Positions 49,462-56,960 of a stretch of DNA of 60,446 nt are shown piece after piece. How positions within the stretch are numbered: the first letter of the stretch is position 1; each line of letters opens with the position of its first letter. The position numbers and the translations under genes were made by a program. The DNA is taken from contig DASPFV010000054.1 in the NCBI GenBank assembly GCA_035620975.1, positions 1-60,446 on the forward strand. Direction: 5' to 3'. Source of the stretch: DASPFV01 sp035620975. GTDB taxonomy: Bacteria; Acidobacteriota; Vicinamibacteria; Vicinamibacterales; 2-12-FULL-66-21. The notes under the pieces are model-generated. The model was not told the DNA's origin, searched no databases, and saw only the letters and a list, made by a program, of their open reading frames with translations.

Positions 49462-50400
49462 ATGTCTCGAACGGCAGGATATCTGTTGACGGGAACGATG
49501 GCGATTGCACTGGCAGTCCCGGTTCTGCTGGCGCAGCGCGGCCCGGCGCCGGATCCGCTGATCAAGGAAGGCACGACCGTCAAGCTCGCCGAGCACACCT
49601 ACGTCATCCCCGACGAGAACGTCTCCCTGGTGCCGAACGTCGGCATCGTCGTCGGCGCGCGCGCGACGCTGGTGGTCGATCCCGGGCTGGGGCGCCGGAA
49701 CGGCGAGACGGTGCTGAAAGAGGTCGCGAAGATCAGCAGGAACCAGGAGCTGTTCATCGTGTCCACGCATTTCCATCCGGAGCACACGTCGGGGTACATC
49801 GCGTTTCCGGCGGCAGCGAAGTACGTGAACTCCACCGTGCAGGAAGCGGAGTTCGAGCAGAGCGGCATGCAGATGGTCGGCATGTTCGCCAAGCGCTCGC
49901 CGCTCACGGCCGAGATCCTGAAGGATGCCGCCAGGCGGCCCGCCGACGTGACGTTCGATCGCGAGCACGTGCTGGATCTCGGCGGCGTCCGCGTGCGCTG
50001 CATCGTCGTCGGCCCGACCCACACCCGCGGCGACACCGGGTTCTTGGTGGAGGAGGATGCCGTGCTGTTCGCGGGTGACGTGGTGATGAACGAGTCGTTC
50101 CTGGCCGCCGGCGGCACCTCCAGCATGAAAGCGTGGCTGGCCGCTTTCGATACGTTCGAAGCCCTGAAGCCCAGGACCATCGTGCCCGCGCACGGGAGCG
50201 TGGGGCCGGGGACGCTCATCGCGACGAACCGTGCACTGATGCAGGCTGTCCAGGCCCGCGCGCTGGAGCTCAAGGCCGCGGGCCGCTCACTCGATGACAC
50301 GGCGCAGGCCGTGCAGGCAGAGTTCCAGGCGAAGCACCCCGGCTGGCCGCGTGCCAACGGCCTGGCCGCGGCCGCGCGCGCCGCCTACGAAGGCCGGTAG
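49462..50400 (+). CDS. Exported MBL-fold metallo-hydrolase
   Basis: This 312-residue metallo-beta-lactamase-fold protein has a Sec signal (LLTGTMAIALAVPVLLAQ). Its main metal motif is FIVSTHFHPEHTSGYIAFPA, in H-x-H-x-E-H form where most members have Asp before the last His (about residue 106). Later ligands are VGPTHTRGDTGFLVEEDAVL with FAGDVV (bridging Asp), and VPAHG near residue 237. The helical C-terminal region (residues 245-312) is like that of quinoprotein relay and SoxH-like hydrolases. The substrate is unknown. AAGGAGG precedes ATG 49462. It follows the NmrA gene by 13 nt. The Asp-to-Glu change may alter metal choice. Confidence 0.88.
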   Translation: MSRTAGYLLTGTMAIALAVPVLLAQRGPAPDPLIKEGTTVKLAEHTYVIPDENVSLVPNVGIVVGARATLVVDPGLGRRNGETVLKEVAKISRNQELFIVSTHFHPEHTSGYIAFPAAAKYVNSTVQEAEFEQSGMQMVGMFAKRSPLTAEILKDAARRPADVTFDREHVLDLGGVRVRCIVVGPTHTRGDTGFLVEEDAVLFAGDVVMNESFLAAGGTSSMKAWLAAFDTFEALKPRTIVPAHGSVGPGTLIATNRALMQAVQARALELKAAGRSLDDTAQAVQAEFQAKHPGWPRANGLAAAARAAYEGR

Positions 50401-50444
50401 CACGTCAGGCCGCTGAATGCCGGCCGCGTTCCTCGGCAGCCTGT

Positions 50445-51881
50445 TCAGGGTCGGCTGGCTCCGGCGGACGACCTCAGGCGCTCGAGCAGGAGCTGCAGCC
50501 CGGCGATCGTCTCGCGGTACTTCGGATCCGCAGCCAGGTTGCGCAGCTCGTGAGGATCCGCGACCTCGTCGTACAGTTCGACGCCGCTCTGGCCACCGTC
50601 CCACTCGGTATAGCGCCACTGTTCGGTCCGGATGCTGTAGCCCATGAAGCTCTTGGGCGGCGTCCCGCGTCGCACCTGCGTCAGCGCGGCGTGGTCCCAG
50701 GGCGCATCCGGGTTGCGGAGGAGCGGCGCCAGCGAGCGTCCCTGCAGACCAGGCGGGGCGGGGATCCGCGCGAGCTCCGCGAGCGTCGGGAACAGGTCGA
50801 GGAACTCGACGATTCTCGTCGAGGGGCGTCCCCCAGCGGTCACGCCGGGTCCGGCGACGATCAGCGGCGCGCGGGCGGACCGCTCGAACAGCGTCTGCTT
50901 CATCCATTGCCCGCGCTCGCCGAGGTGGTACCCGTGGTCGCTCACGAACACGACGATCGTCCGGTCGGCCAGCTTCAGGCGTTCGAGGGCATCGAGGACG
51001 CGTCCGACGTTCGCGTCGAGGAACGAGATGGACGCGTAGTACGCCCTGATGACCTGGCGCTGGCCCTGCTCGTCGATGCCCCAGTGGGGCGGGTTCGTGA
51101 ACCAGGCCGCGGGAGGCACGTCGGCAGTCCCGGCGGATGACGCCGGCGCGGGAATCCTCTCGAGCGGGTAAAGATCGAAATATTTCGCCGGCGCGATGAA
51201 CGGGCAGTGCGGCCGGTAGAACCCCGCGGCGATGAAGAACGGCCGATCGCGGTGCTCCTCCAGGAGCGCGATCGTCTCGGAAGCGACCTTGCCGTCCGTG
51301 TGCGCTTCGTCCGGCGCAGGCGAGGCGTAAAAGGCGAGCGCGCTGCCCAGCCCCCGCTTCGGGGTCAGGTTCGTCAGCACCGACTCTTCGTCCTTGTCGA
51401 TCCCGCGCGGGTTCACGGTGATCTCCCAGGACGCCGGATCGTCGAGGCCGGCCGTTCCGATCTGGCCCGGGTTGCCGTAGTGATAGATCTTGCCCACCCG
51501 CGCGGCGAGATAGCCCTGACGCCTGAACATCTGCGGCAGCGTCACGACGTCGGGCAGGATCGTCCGGAAGTCGGTCTGGAGATCGTGGATGCGCGTGGCA
51601 TCCGGGCGGAGTCCCGTCAGCAGCGAGACGCGGCTCGGGCTGCAGAGCGGGAACTGCGTGTACGCCCGATCAAACCGGACGCCGCGTGACGCGAGCCGAT
51701 CCAGGTGCGGGGTCTTCACCAGCGGATGCCCGTAGGTGGCCAGATCGTTGTTCAGATCGTCGACCATGATGAGCAGCACGTTGGGCCGATCCGGAGCGCG
51801 CTGCGCGAGCGCAGGGAGCGGGGCGGCGAGGACGGCCACCACGATCCACACGAGGGTAGCGGGCAGGACTGGCGTTCGCAT
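50445..51881 (-). CDS. Exported type I sulfatase (iduronate-2-sulfatase-like)
   Basis: This 478-residue sulfatase has a signal peptide (LVWIVVAVLAAPLPALAQ). The catalytic start is PNVLLIMVDDLNNDLATYGH, and the formylglycine motif C-S-P-S-R is in YTQFPLCSPSRVSLLTGLRP (Cys about residue 80). IDS-like features are YLAARVGKIYHYGNPGQIGT, RPFFIAAGFYRPHCPFIAPA and FVSDHGYHLGERGQWMKQTL. The last holds the metal Asp/His. The C-terminus is VADPHELRNLAADPKYRE. It should hydrolyse a sulfated uronate-like glycan. No maturase in the window. ATG 51881 was chosen over TTG 51902. It is convergent with MBL and divergent from the DUF4038 glycosidase. Confidence 0.92.
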   Translation of the reverse strand: MRTPVLPATLVWIVVAVLAAPLPALAQRAPDRPNVLLIMVDDLNNDLATYGHPLVKTPHLDRLASRGVRFDRAYTQFPLCSPSRVSLLTGLRPDATRIHDLQTDFRTILPDVVTLPQMFRRQGYLAARVGKIYHYGNPGQIGTAGLDDPASWEITVNPRGIDKDEESVLTNLTPKRGLGSALAFYASPAPDEAHTDGKVASETIALLEEHRDRPFFIAAGFYRPHCPFIAPAKYFDLYPLERIPAPASSAGTADVPPAAWFTNPPHWGIDEQGQRQVIRAYYASISFLDANVGRVLDALERLKLADRTIVVFVSDHGYHLGERGQWMKQTLFERSARAPLIVAGPGVTAGGRPSTRIVEFLDLFPTLAELARIPAPPGLQGRSLAPLLRNPDAPWDHAALTQVRRGTPPKSFMGYSIRTEQWRYTEWDGGQSGVELYDEVADPHELRNLAADPKYRETIAGLQLLLERLRSSAGASRP

Positions 51882-52147
51882 GCGCGCGATCCTGCCACGC
51901 AATCAGCCCGCCGGGCAATGACGGGCTCGCCTTCCGGCGAGGCGTGCGCGCCCGGCTTGCCTTACCGCAGCCGCGCGAGGTGGCATCGCCGGCGGGCGGG
52001 TTCTGTGAAGGAACGAGAGATGAACGGGTTCTCGCCGGACAGGCGGGACAGCGGAGCCCGCGGTGCATGCCAGCGGACGATCCGGCGGAACATTCTCACC
52101 GCGGCGAACACCAGGCTGCATAGAATCAGGCACAGGTGGGGGGGCTC

Positions 52148-53563
52148 ATGCGATCGATCTCGTTCCACACAATCCTGCTGCTTGCCGGCGCGGCGGCACT
52201 GGGCGGGTCCGCGGAGCTGGCGTCCGCCGGTCCGCTGCCGGCGCTCAAGGTGTCGGACAACCGGCGCTTCCTGGTCACAGCCGAGGGCCGGCCGTTCTTC
52301 TGGCTGGGGGACACGGCCTGGGAGCTGTTCCATCGGCTGAACCGCGAGGACGCGGAGCGCTACCTGAAGAACCGGGCCGAACGTCGCTTCACCGTCATTC
52401 AGGCCGTCGCGCTTGCCGAGTTGGGCGGCCTGACCGTGCCGAACCCGTATGGCCACCTGCCCTTGGACGGCAACGATCCGACCAGGCCGAACGAGGACTA
52501 CTTCGCGCACGTGGACTGGATCGTGAACCGGGCCAACGCTCTGGGGCTCTATGTGGGCTTCCTTCCGACGTGGGGGGACAAGTGGAACCGCCGGTGGGGT
52601 GCGGGACCGGAGATTTTCTCTCCCGAGAACGCACGAATCTACGGCGAGTGGCTCGGGCGCCGCTACCGGGACGCGAACGTGATCTGGATCCTCGGCGGCG
52701 ATCGGCCGATCGAGAGCGACGTGCACAAGGGCATCGTGCGGGCGATGGCGCTCGGCCTGCGGGCCGGCGACGGCGGCGCGCACCTGATCACGTTCCATCC
52801 ACCCGGCGGCAACGGATCGGCCACGTGGCTGCACGACGAGCCGTGGCTGGACTTCAACATGCGGCAGAACGGGCACACGACGGAGTTCACCGGGCGGTAC
52901 GATCAGACCCGCGCGGATTACGACCGTACGCCAGTCAAGCCGGTGCTCGACGGAGAGCCCATCTACGAGGATCACCCCGTCTCGTTCAACGCCAGGCAGC
53001 TGGGCCACTCGATCTCGAGCGACGTGCGCCGGCCGCTCTACTGGAATCTCTTCACCGGTGCCTTCGGGCACACCTACGGGCACCATTCCGTGTGGCAGAT
53101 GTGGGTGCAGGGCCGCGATCCCGTCAACAATCCTCTGATGCCGTGGGACGAGGCGATCGACCAGCCGGGCGCGGCGCAGATGCAGCACGGACGGGCGCTG
53201 ATCGAGTCGCGCCCGTTCCTGACCCGCGTGCCGGACCCCGACGTGATTGCCGGCGGGCCGGTGCCGACGAGCATGCCGGGCGCCGGGCGCTATCAGTTCG
53301 TGTCCACCCGGGACGCCGGTGGCTCCTGCGCAATGGTCTACGCGCCGGTCGGACGCCCGTTCTCGGTGCGCATGACGACGATCGCCGGCGCCCGGGTGAG
53401 GGCCTGGTGGTTCGATCCACGCACAGGGAGGGCGACGGCGATCGGCACGTTCCCCAACACGGGCGAGCGCGAGTTCAGCCCGCCCGAGTTGGGGGAGATG
53501 CTCGACTGGGTCCTCGTCCTGGACGACGAGGCGAAGAAGTACCCGCCGCCGGGGACCCGATAG
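52148..53563 (+). CDS. Exported DUF4038 (apiosidase-like) glycosidase with putative collagen-binding domain
   Basis: This 471-residue protein has a signal (FHTILLLAGAAALGGSAELA). The DUF4038 TIM barrel begins at VSDNRRFLVTAEGRPFFWLG with DTAWELFHRLNREDAERYLK. Further barrel signatures are FTVIQAVALAELGGL, FAHVDWIVNRANALGLYVGF, LPTWGDKWN, ANVIWILGGDRPIESDVHKG (active-site Asp region), KPVLDGEPIYEDHPVSFNAR (candidate nucleophile Glu) and AFGHTYGHHSVWQMW. A C-terminal putative collagen-binding beta-domain (about 390-471) includes VRAWWFDPRTGRATAIG and WVLVLDDEAKKY. Homologues include plant-glycan apiosidases and arabinosidase-like enzymes. GGGGGG precedes ATG 52148, and TAGAAT (52121-52126) is a possible -10. 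Confidence 0.88.
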   Translation: MRSISFHTILLLAGAAALGGSAELASAGPLPALKVSDNRRFLVTAEGRPFFWLGDTAWELFHRLNREDAERYLKNRAERRFTVIQAVALAELGGLTVPNPYGHLPLDGNDPTRPNEDYFAHVDWIVNRANALGLYVGFLPTWGDKWNRRWGAGPEIFSPENARIYGEWLGRRYRDANVIWILGGDRPIESDVHKGIVRAMALGLRAGDGGAHLITFHPPGGNGSATWLHDEPWLDFNMRQNGHTTEFTGRYDQTRADYDRTPVKPVLDGEPIYEDHPVSFNARQLGHSISSDVRRPLYWNLFTGAFGHTYGHHSVWQMWVQGRDPVNNPLMPWDEAIDQPGAAQMQHGRALIESRPFLTRVPDPDVIAGGPVPTSMPGAGRYQFVSTRDAGGSCAMVYAPVGRPFSVRMTTIAGARVRAWWFDPRTGRATAIGTFPNTGEREFSPPELGEMLDWVLVLDDEAKKYPPPGTR

Positions 53564-53578
53564 CCGTCGCCGTCGCGC

Positions 53579-54247
53579 CTATCTCACGGCGACGATCACG
53601 AAGTCGACGGGTTTGCCGGAGGCGTTCTTCGACTCGTGTGGCGTGCCGCGCCCGATGAACTGGACCTCGCCGCGCGACCAGCTCGTCTTCGGCGGCTTGC
53701 CATCGAGCGACAGCGACATCTGCGCCGGGCTGAGCGCGATGACGATCTGATCGTAGTCGTGTTTCGACCCTGCCGGTTCCTGGAACTTCGGGTCCGCCGT
53801 GACTCTGTAGGCCACGGCATAGGGGCCGTCCGCCAATGTCTTGATCGCCATGTTCTCGCGAGAGGTTGGCACCGTCGCCGTACCCGGCTTCGCCGCCTTG
53901 AACTCCACCAGGATCGCGTCCACGCGTCCCGACCCGATGTTGGTCGGGCTATGAGTGCCCGCGGGCATGTACGTCGCGGACTCCGCCGCGAGATCGCTCT
54001 CCTCCGACTTGCCATCGGGCAGACCGAAGCGGACCTTGGACGCGACGAGCGGCACCACGATGCTCTCGGGGTGCTGGTGCATGGCCGACTTGGCTCCCGG
54101 CTCGTAGTCGATCTTCAGCACGCGAACGCTGGCGTTCTCGAACAGCGTCTTGTAGTTCGCGGGCGCGACCTTGACAGGGTCCTGGGCGGCGGCGACGCCG
54201 GACCACAGGGCAATCACCGACGCCAACAGGACAGAACGGGTTCTCAT
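53579..54247 (-). CDS. Exported protein with two cupin domains
   Basis: This 222-residue protein has a Sec signal (VLLASVIALWSGVAAAQ). The first cupin (about residues 40-110) has YEPGAKSAMHQHPESIVVPL with H-x-H and a Glu. The second (about 120-222) has KHDYDQIVIALSPAQMSL, then FIGRGTPHESKNASGKPVDF. Several ligands are present in the first domain but fewer in the second. No reaction can be assigned. A clear promoter (TTGACG-17-CATAAT at 54295-54323) and AGGAGG precede ATG 54247. It lies 16 nt past the DUF4038 stop in the opposite orientation (convergent). Confidence 0.83.
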   Translation of the reverse strand: MRTRSVLLASVIALWSGVAAAQDPVKVAPANYKTLFENASVRVLKIDYEPGAKSAMHQHPESIVVPLVASKVRFGLPDGKSEESDLAAESATYMPAGTHSPTNIGSGRVDAILVEFKAAKPGTATVPTSRENMAIKTLADGPYAVAYRVTADPKFQEPAGSKHDYDQIVIALSPAQMSLSLDGKPPKTSWSRGEVQFIGRGTPHESKNASGKPVDFVIVAVR

Positions 54248-54294
54248 CTGAAGCCTCCTCTCAGGCAACCACTGCTGAGCTGGATCGAGCGGGG

Positions 54295-54323
54295 ATTATG
54301 CGTTCTCCGCGCCCCGTCGTCAA
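54295..54323 (-). promoter_or_regulatory. Sigma70-like promoter of the bicupin gene
   Basis: On the minus strand TTGACG (54318-54323), a 17-bp spacer and CATAAT (54295-54300) give a near-consensus promoter. The leader would be about 40 nt with AGGAGG before ATG 54247. Confidence 0.6.
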
Positions 54324-54337
54324 CTCGTGACCAGGCA

Positions 54338-54510
54338 CGCGGATGAACACGGATTTCATACGGGAATCGCGGATGCACGGAGTTCAACGGAACGCGGATG
54401 AACGCGGATGGACGCGGATATCACACGGGACGCGGATTTCTCCGGATCTCACGGGTCGCGGACTCGTCCGCCGTGTCTGAAGGGCGAAGGCGGATGAACG
54501 CGGATGGGCG
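54338..54510. repeat. Degenerate tandem tract of CGCGGATGAACGCGGATG-like units
   Basis: Units such as CGCGGATGAACACGGAT, CGCGGATGAACGCGGATGG and GGCGGATGAACGCGGATGGG recur with ACACGGG spacers. The complementary form (GATCCGCGTCAATCCGTGTC) occurs at about 34069-34090 beside another REP-like element. Confidence 0.65.
54466..54494. repeat. REP-like element, copy 3 (inverted)
   Basis: GTCCGCCGTGTCTGAAGGGC followed by GAAGGCGGA is the reverse complement form of the elements at 24437-24464 and 34011-34041. Confidence 0.45.
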
Positions 54511-54729
54511 CCGACGCCGATCGTTCCTGACCTGGGAAGCGAGCCGTGCCGCGGCCCGCGGAGCGAAGCGAACGCGCGGATGGCCTTCACACGGGTCGCG
54601 CGCGCCGTCCCTCGAGACGGACGCCCGCACTGGCCTCGGCGGCAGATCCTGATTGGTACAGGGGATAGTGCGGTCAGTGTGAACTCGCCGGATCTTCCAG
54701 GGTGACACGGGCCTTGACGCCGACGATGC

Positions 54730-54735
54730 TACACT
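54730..54735 (+). promoter_or_regulatory. -10-like TACACT before the Dam gene
   Basis: TACACT ends 10 nt before GTG 54746. No SD and no fitting -35 are seen. Confidence 0.35.
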
Positions 54736-54745
54736 GGCACGACTC

Positions 54746-55552
54746 GTGGCAGCCGGCGTTCTCACCCCGGAATGCGCATCGCTGCGTCCGCCGCTGAAAT
54801 GGGCCGGCGGCAAACGCTGGCAGGTGCCGCACCTGTTGCCGCTCTGGCAGCCGCACGCGCACCGTCGGATAGTGGAGCCGTTCTGTGGTGGGTTGGCCGT
54901 AACCCTCGGCCTGCAGCCGTCCAATGCGCTCCTGAACGACGCCAACCCGCACCTGATCGACTTCTATCGCTGGCTCGCACGTGGGCTCGTCATCGATGGG
55001 CCGATGGAGAACGACGAGCGCGCGTTCTATCGAGCGCGGCAGCGATTCAACAGCCTCCTGCGAGCGGGCCAGGGCGGGACGGCAGAGGCCGCAGGCCTGT
55101 TCTACTACCTGAATCGAACCGGGTACAACGGGCTCTGCCGCTTCAACCGCTCCGGAGAGTTCAACGTGCCATTCGGGCAATACAAGCGCATTGGATACGT
55201 GCGCGATTTCTCGGCGTACCGCGAAACGTTCGCCGGCTGGACGTTCACGGCCAGCGACTTCGGCGCGGTCGCGCTCGAACCCGGCGATTTCGTCTATGCC
55301 GATCCGCCTTACGACGTGGAGTTCACGCAGTATGCGCAGGGCGGATTTTCATGGGCGGACCAGCAACGCACCGCGGCATGGCTGGCGGAGCATCCTGGCC
55401 CTGTTGTACTCGTGAACCAGGCGACGCCACGCGTCAAGGACCTGTACCGTGCCCTCGGGTACGCGTTGCGATTCATGGACGCGCCGCGGCGCATCAACTG
55501 CACCGGCGACCGCACGCCGGCAAGGGAGGTGTTCGCGCTCCGCAATCTATGA
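54746..55552 (+). CDS. DNA adenine methylase (Dam family), orphan
   Basis: This 268-residue N6-adenine methyltransferase is of the Dam/DpnM class. The AdoMet motif order is typical: PPLKWAGGKRWQVPHLLPLW (motif X/K-x-A-G-G-K, residue 16), EPFCGGLAVTLGLQPSNALL (motif I), FYYLNRTGYNGLCRFNRSGE with NVPFGQYKR, and catalytic D-P-P-Y in FVYADPPYDVEFTQYAQGG (motif IV, about residue 190). Dam proteins usually methylate GATC; the target-recognition part cannot be read with certainty. No restriction endonuclease, mismatch-nicking or mobile gene is adjacent, so it is an orphan. Start is GTG 54746. It sits beside a repeat-rich gap, which may hint at acquisition. Confidence 0.9.
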   Translation: MAAGVLTPECASLRPPLKWAGGKRWQVPHLLPLWQPHAHRRIVEPFCGGLAVTLGLQPSNALLNDANPHLIDFYRWLARGLVIDGPMENDERAFYRARQRFNSLLRAGQGGTAEAAGLFYYLNRTGYNGLCRFNRSGEFNVPFGQYKRIGYVRDFSAYRETFAGWTFTASDFGAVALEPGDFVYADPPYDVEFTQYAQGGFSWADQQRTAAWLAEHPGPVVLVNQATPRVKDLYRALGYALRFMDAPRRINCTGDRTPAREVFALRNL

Positions 55553-55687
55553 CGTCGCGCGACCCTGCCGCGGGCAAGGCGCGTCTTGGTGCGCCCGCGT
55601 CAGGTTGCCTGGAGCATGCCACTTCCGGCGGCTCCACCGAATCTGGCAGATGAGGGCTGTCCCCTTTCCCGTTTCCCCCAGGATCCT

Positions 55688-56740
55688 TCAGCACACAGCC
55701 ACTGCACGCGTGAGCGCGCGGCGCGGATTCGCCACGAGCAGCTGGCGAACATCCTGATCGCTGAAGCCGGCGGCTTCGAGGGCGGGAACGAAGCGCGTGA
55801 AGAGCGTGTCATAGGGACGGAAGCGGCCCCCGCCAGGCTCCCCGACGCGGTACCAGCCTGCGTCGTGCGAGACGAGCACATGCTCCAGCAGCCCCGCCCT
55901 CCGCATCCGCTGCACGAGATCGACGTGACGGTCGACGGTCTCCGGCGCGATGCCGTCGAACTCGACCCACGCGCCGCGCCGGGCTGCGGCGGCATGCGCC
56001 GTCGGATCCCGCTCGCTCTGCGCGTGAACCCAGATGAACGAGGCCAGCGGCACGCGCGCGTGTTCGAGCAGATCCAGCTCTTCCATGGCCGCCGCGCCCG
56101 TGGACGTGTGCGAGGCGATCGGCAGCCCGGTCCGGCTGTGTGTGAGCGCCGCTGCGCGCACGAGTTTCGCGTCGACGTCGGAGAGCGGAGCGGCGTCGAC
56201 GCCGATTTTCATGAACGCGGGCCTGACGGATGTGCCGTCGATTCCGTGCTCGTGCTCACCGATCCACCGCGCCGCCAGCTGCTCGGCGGTCTCCGTGAAC
56301 GCGTGGGCGGGAAGGTGCTTGTCGCCGGCGGCGCCGTAGTAGCCGGTGTTCGTCAGGATCGTGACGCCCGACGCGCTCGAGAGCCGCGTCAGAAGCTCCG
56401 GGTCGCGGCCCAGGTATGCGGGCGTGCACTCGACGAGCGTGGCGCAGCCGAGCGCGCGTGCCTGGCTCAGGTACGGCAGCACGGCTTCGACGACCTGCGC
56501 CGTGTCGTACCGGCGGCGGCTGACGGCGGCGGCGCCGATGAAGTCCACGAGCACGTGCTCGTGCATCAGCGTGAGACCCAGACGTTCGGCCGGCACCGGA
56601 CCGGTCACGGTCTGCACGGCCGATCCCGTCATCCCGGGCTGCGCGGGTTCCCCCCGCCGCGAGGCGCAGGCGCCGGCGGCCAGCGCGGCCAGGCCGCCCA
56701 ACCACTGCCGGCGCGTCAGGCGCCCTGAAACCTCTCTCAT
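55688..56740 (-). CDS. Phosphotriesterase-family metallo-hydrolase, exported lipoprotein/Tat
   Basis: This 350-residue amidohydrolase-superfamily protein has a Tat-like signal with lipobox (LTRRQWLGGLAALAAGAC). PTE ligands are in order: H-x-H in LGLTLMHEHVLVDFIGAAAV (about residue 59), the carboxylated Lys in VRPAFMKIGVDAAPLSDVDA, His in GLPIASHTSTGAAAMEELDL and FIWVHAQSERD, and the Asp in HVLVSHDAGWYRVGEPGGGR (about 300). Homologues are lactonases and phosphotriesterase-like proteins; the substrate is not known. ATG 56740 was chosen for the signal peptide. The frame is open back to 56941, but that part has no recognisable domain. It follows the PVC-type dehydrogenase gene on the same strand by 220 nt. 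Confidence 0.87.
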   Translation of the reverse strand: MREVSGRLTRRQWLGGLAALAAGACASRRGEPAQPGMTGSAVQTVTGPVPAERLGLTLMHEHVLVDFIGAAAVSRRRYDTAQVVEAVLPYLSQARALGCATLVECTPAYLGRDPELLTRLSSASGVTILTNTGYYGAAGDKHLPAHAFTETAEQLAARWIGEHEHGIDGTSVRPAFMKIGVDAAPLSDVDAKLVRAAALTHSRTGLPIASHTSTGAAAMEELDLLEHARVPLASFIWVHAQSERDPTAHAAAARRGAWVEFDGIAPETVDRHVDLVQRMRRAGLLEHVLVSHDAGWYRVGEPGGGRFRPYDTLFTRFVPALEAAGFSDQDVRQLLVANPRRALTRAVAVC

Positions 56741-56960
56741 CCGCGCTCTCCAGTCATCGCACCCGAAGCCGTCTTCCGCGAGCGGCCGCTGGAAGGCGGC
56801 CAGCCCGCGGCGTGTTTCGTGGAGGAAGTCGCCGGGGCGCCAGCGCCGCGGACGGAACTCGCCAGCTGATGGGACGCCATCGCTGGCCGCTGCCCGCTCG
56901 AGGAAGGTGCGCCGAAGTTGCGGCTTCAGCCCAGGCGACACCAGCTGGCACGTGACGTGC

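Larger units (their letters stand above)
54248..54745. other. 498-nt gene-free region with promoter and degenerate repeats
   Basis: No gene is supported. The region holds the cupin promoter (54295-54323), a degenerate GCGGATGAAC repeat tract (54338-54510), a REP-like element (54466-54494) and a -10 hexamer for the Dam gene (54730-54735). Short open frames across it follow the repeat and do not look like protein. Confidence 0.55.

Noticed and set aside
55653..55680. CTGTCCCCTTTCCCGTTTCC as a mobile-element end
   Set aside because: It recalls a motif seen near transposases in other genomes, but there is only one copy here, with no partner repeat or transposase.
56741..56941. N-terminal extension of the phosphotriesterase-like protein
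   Set aside because: The frame is open, but a Tat/lipobox signal begins at ATG 56740 with GGAGAG before it. The upstream part has no recognisable domain.
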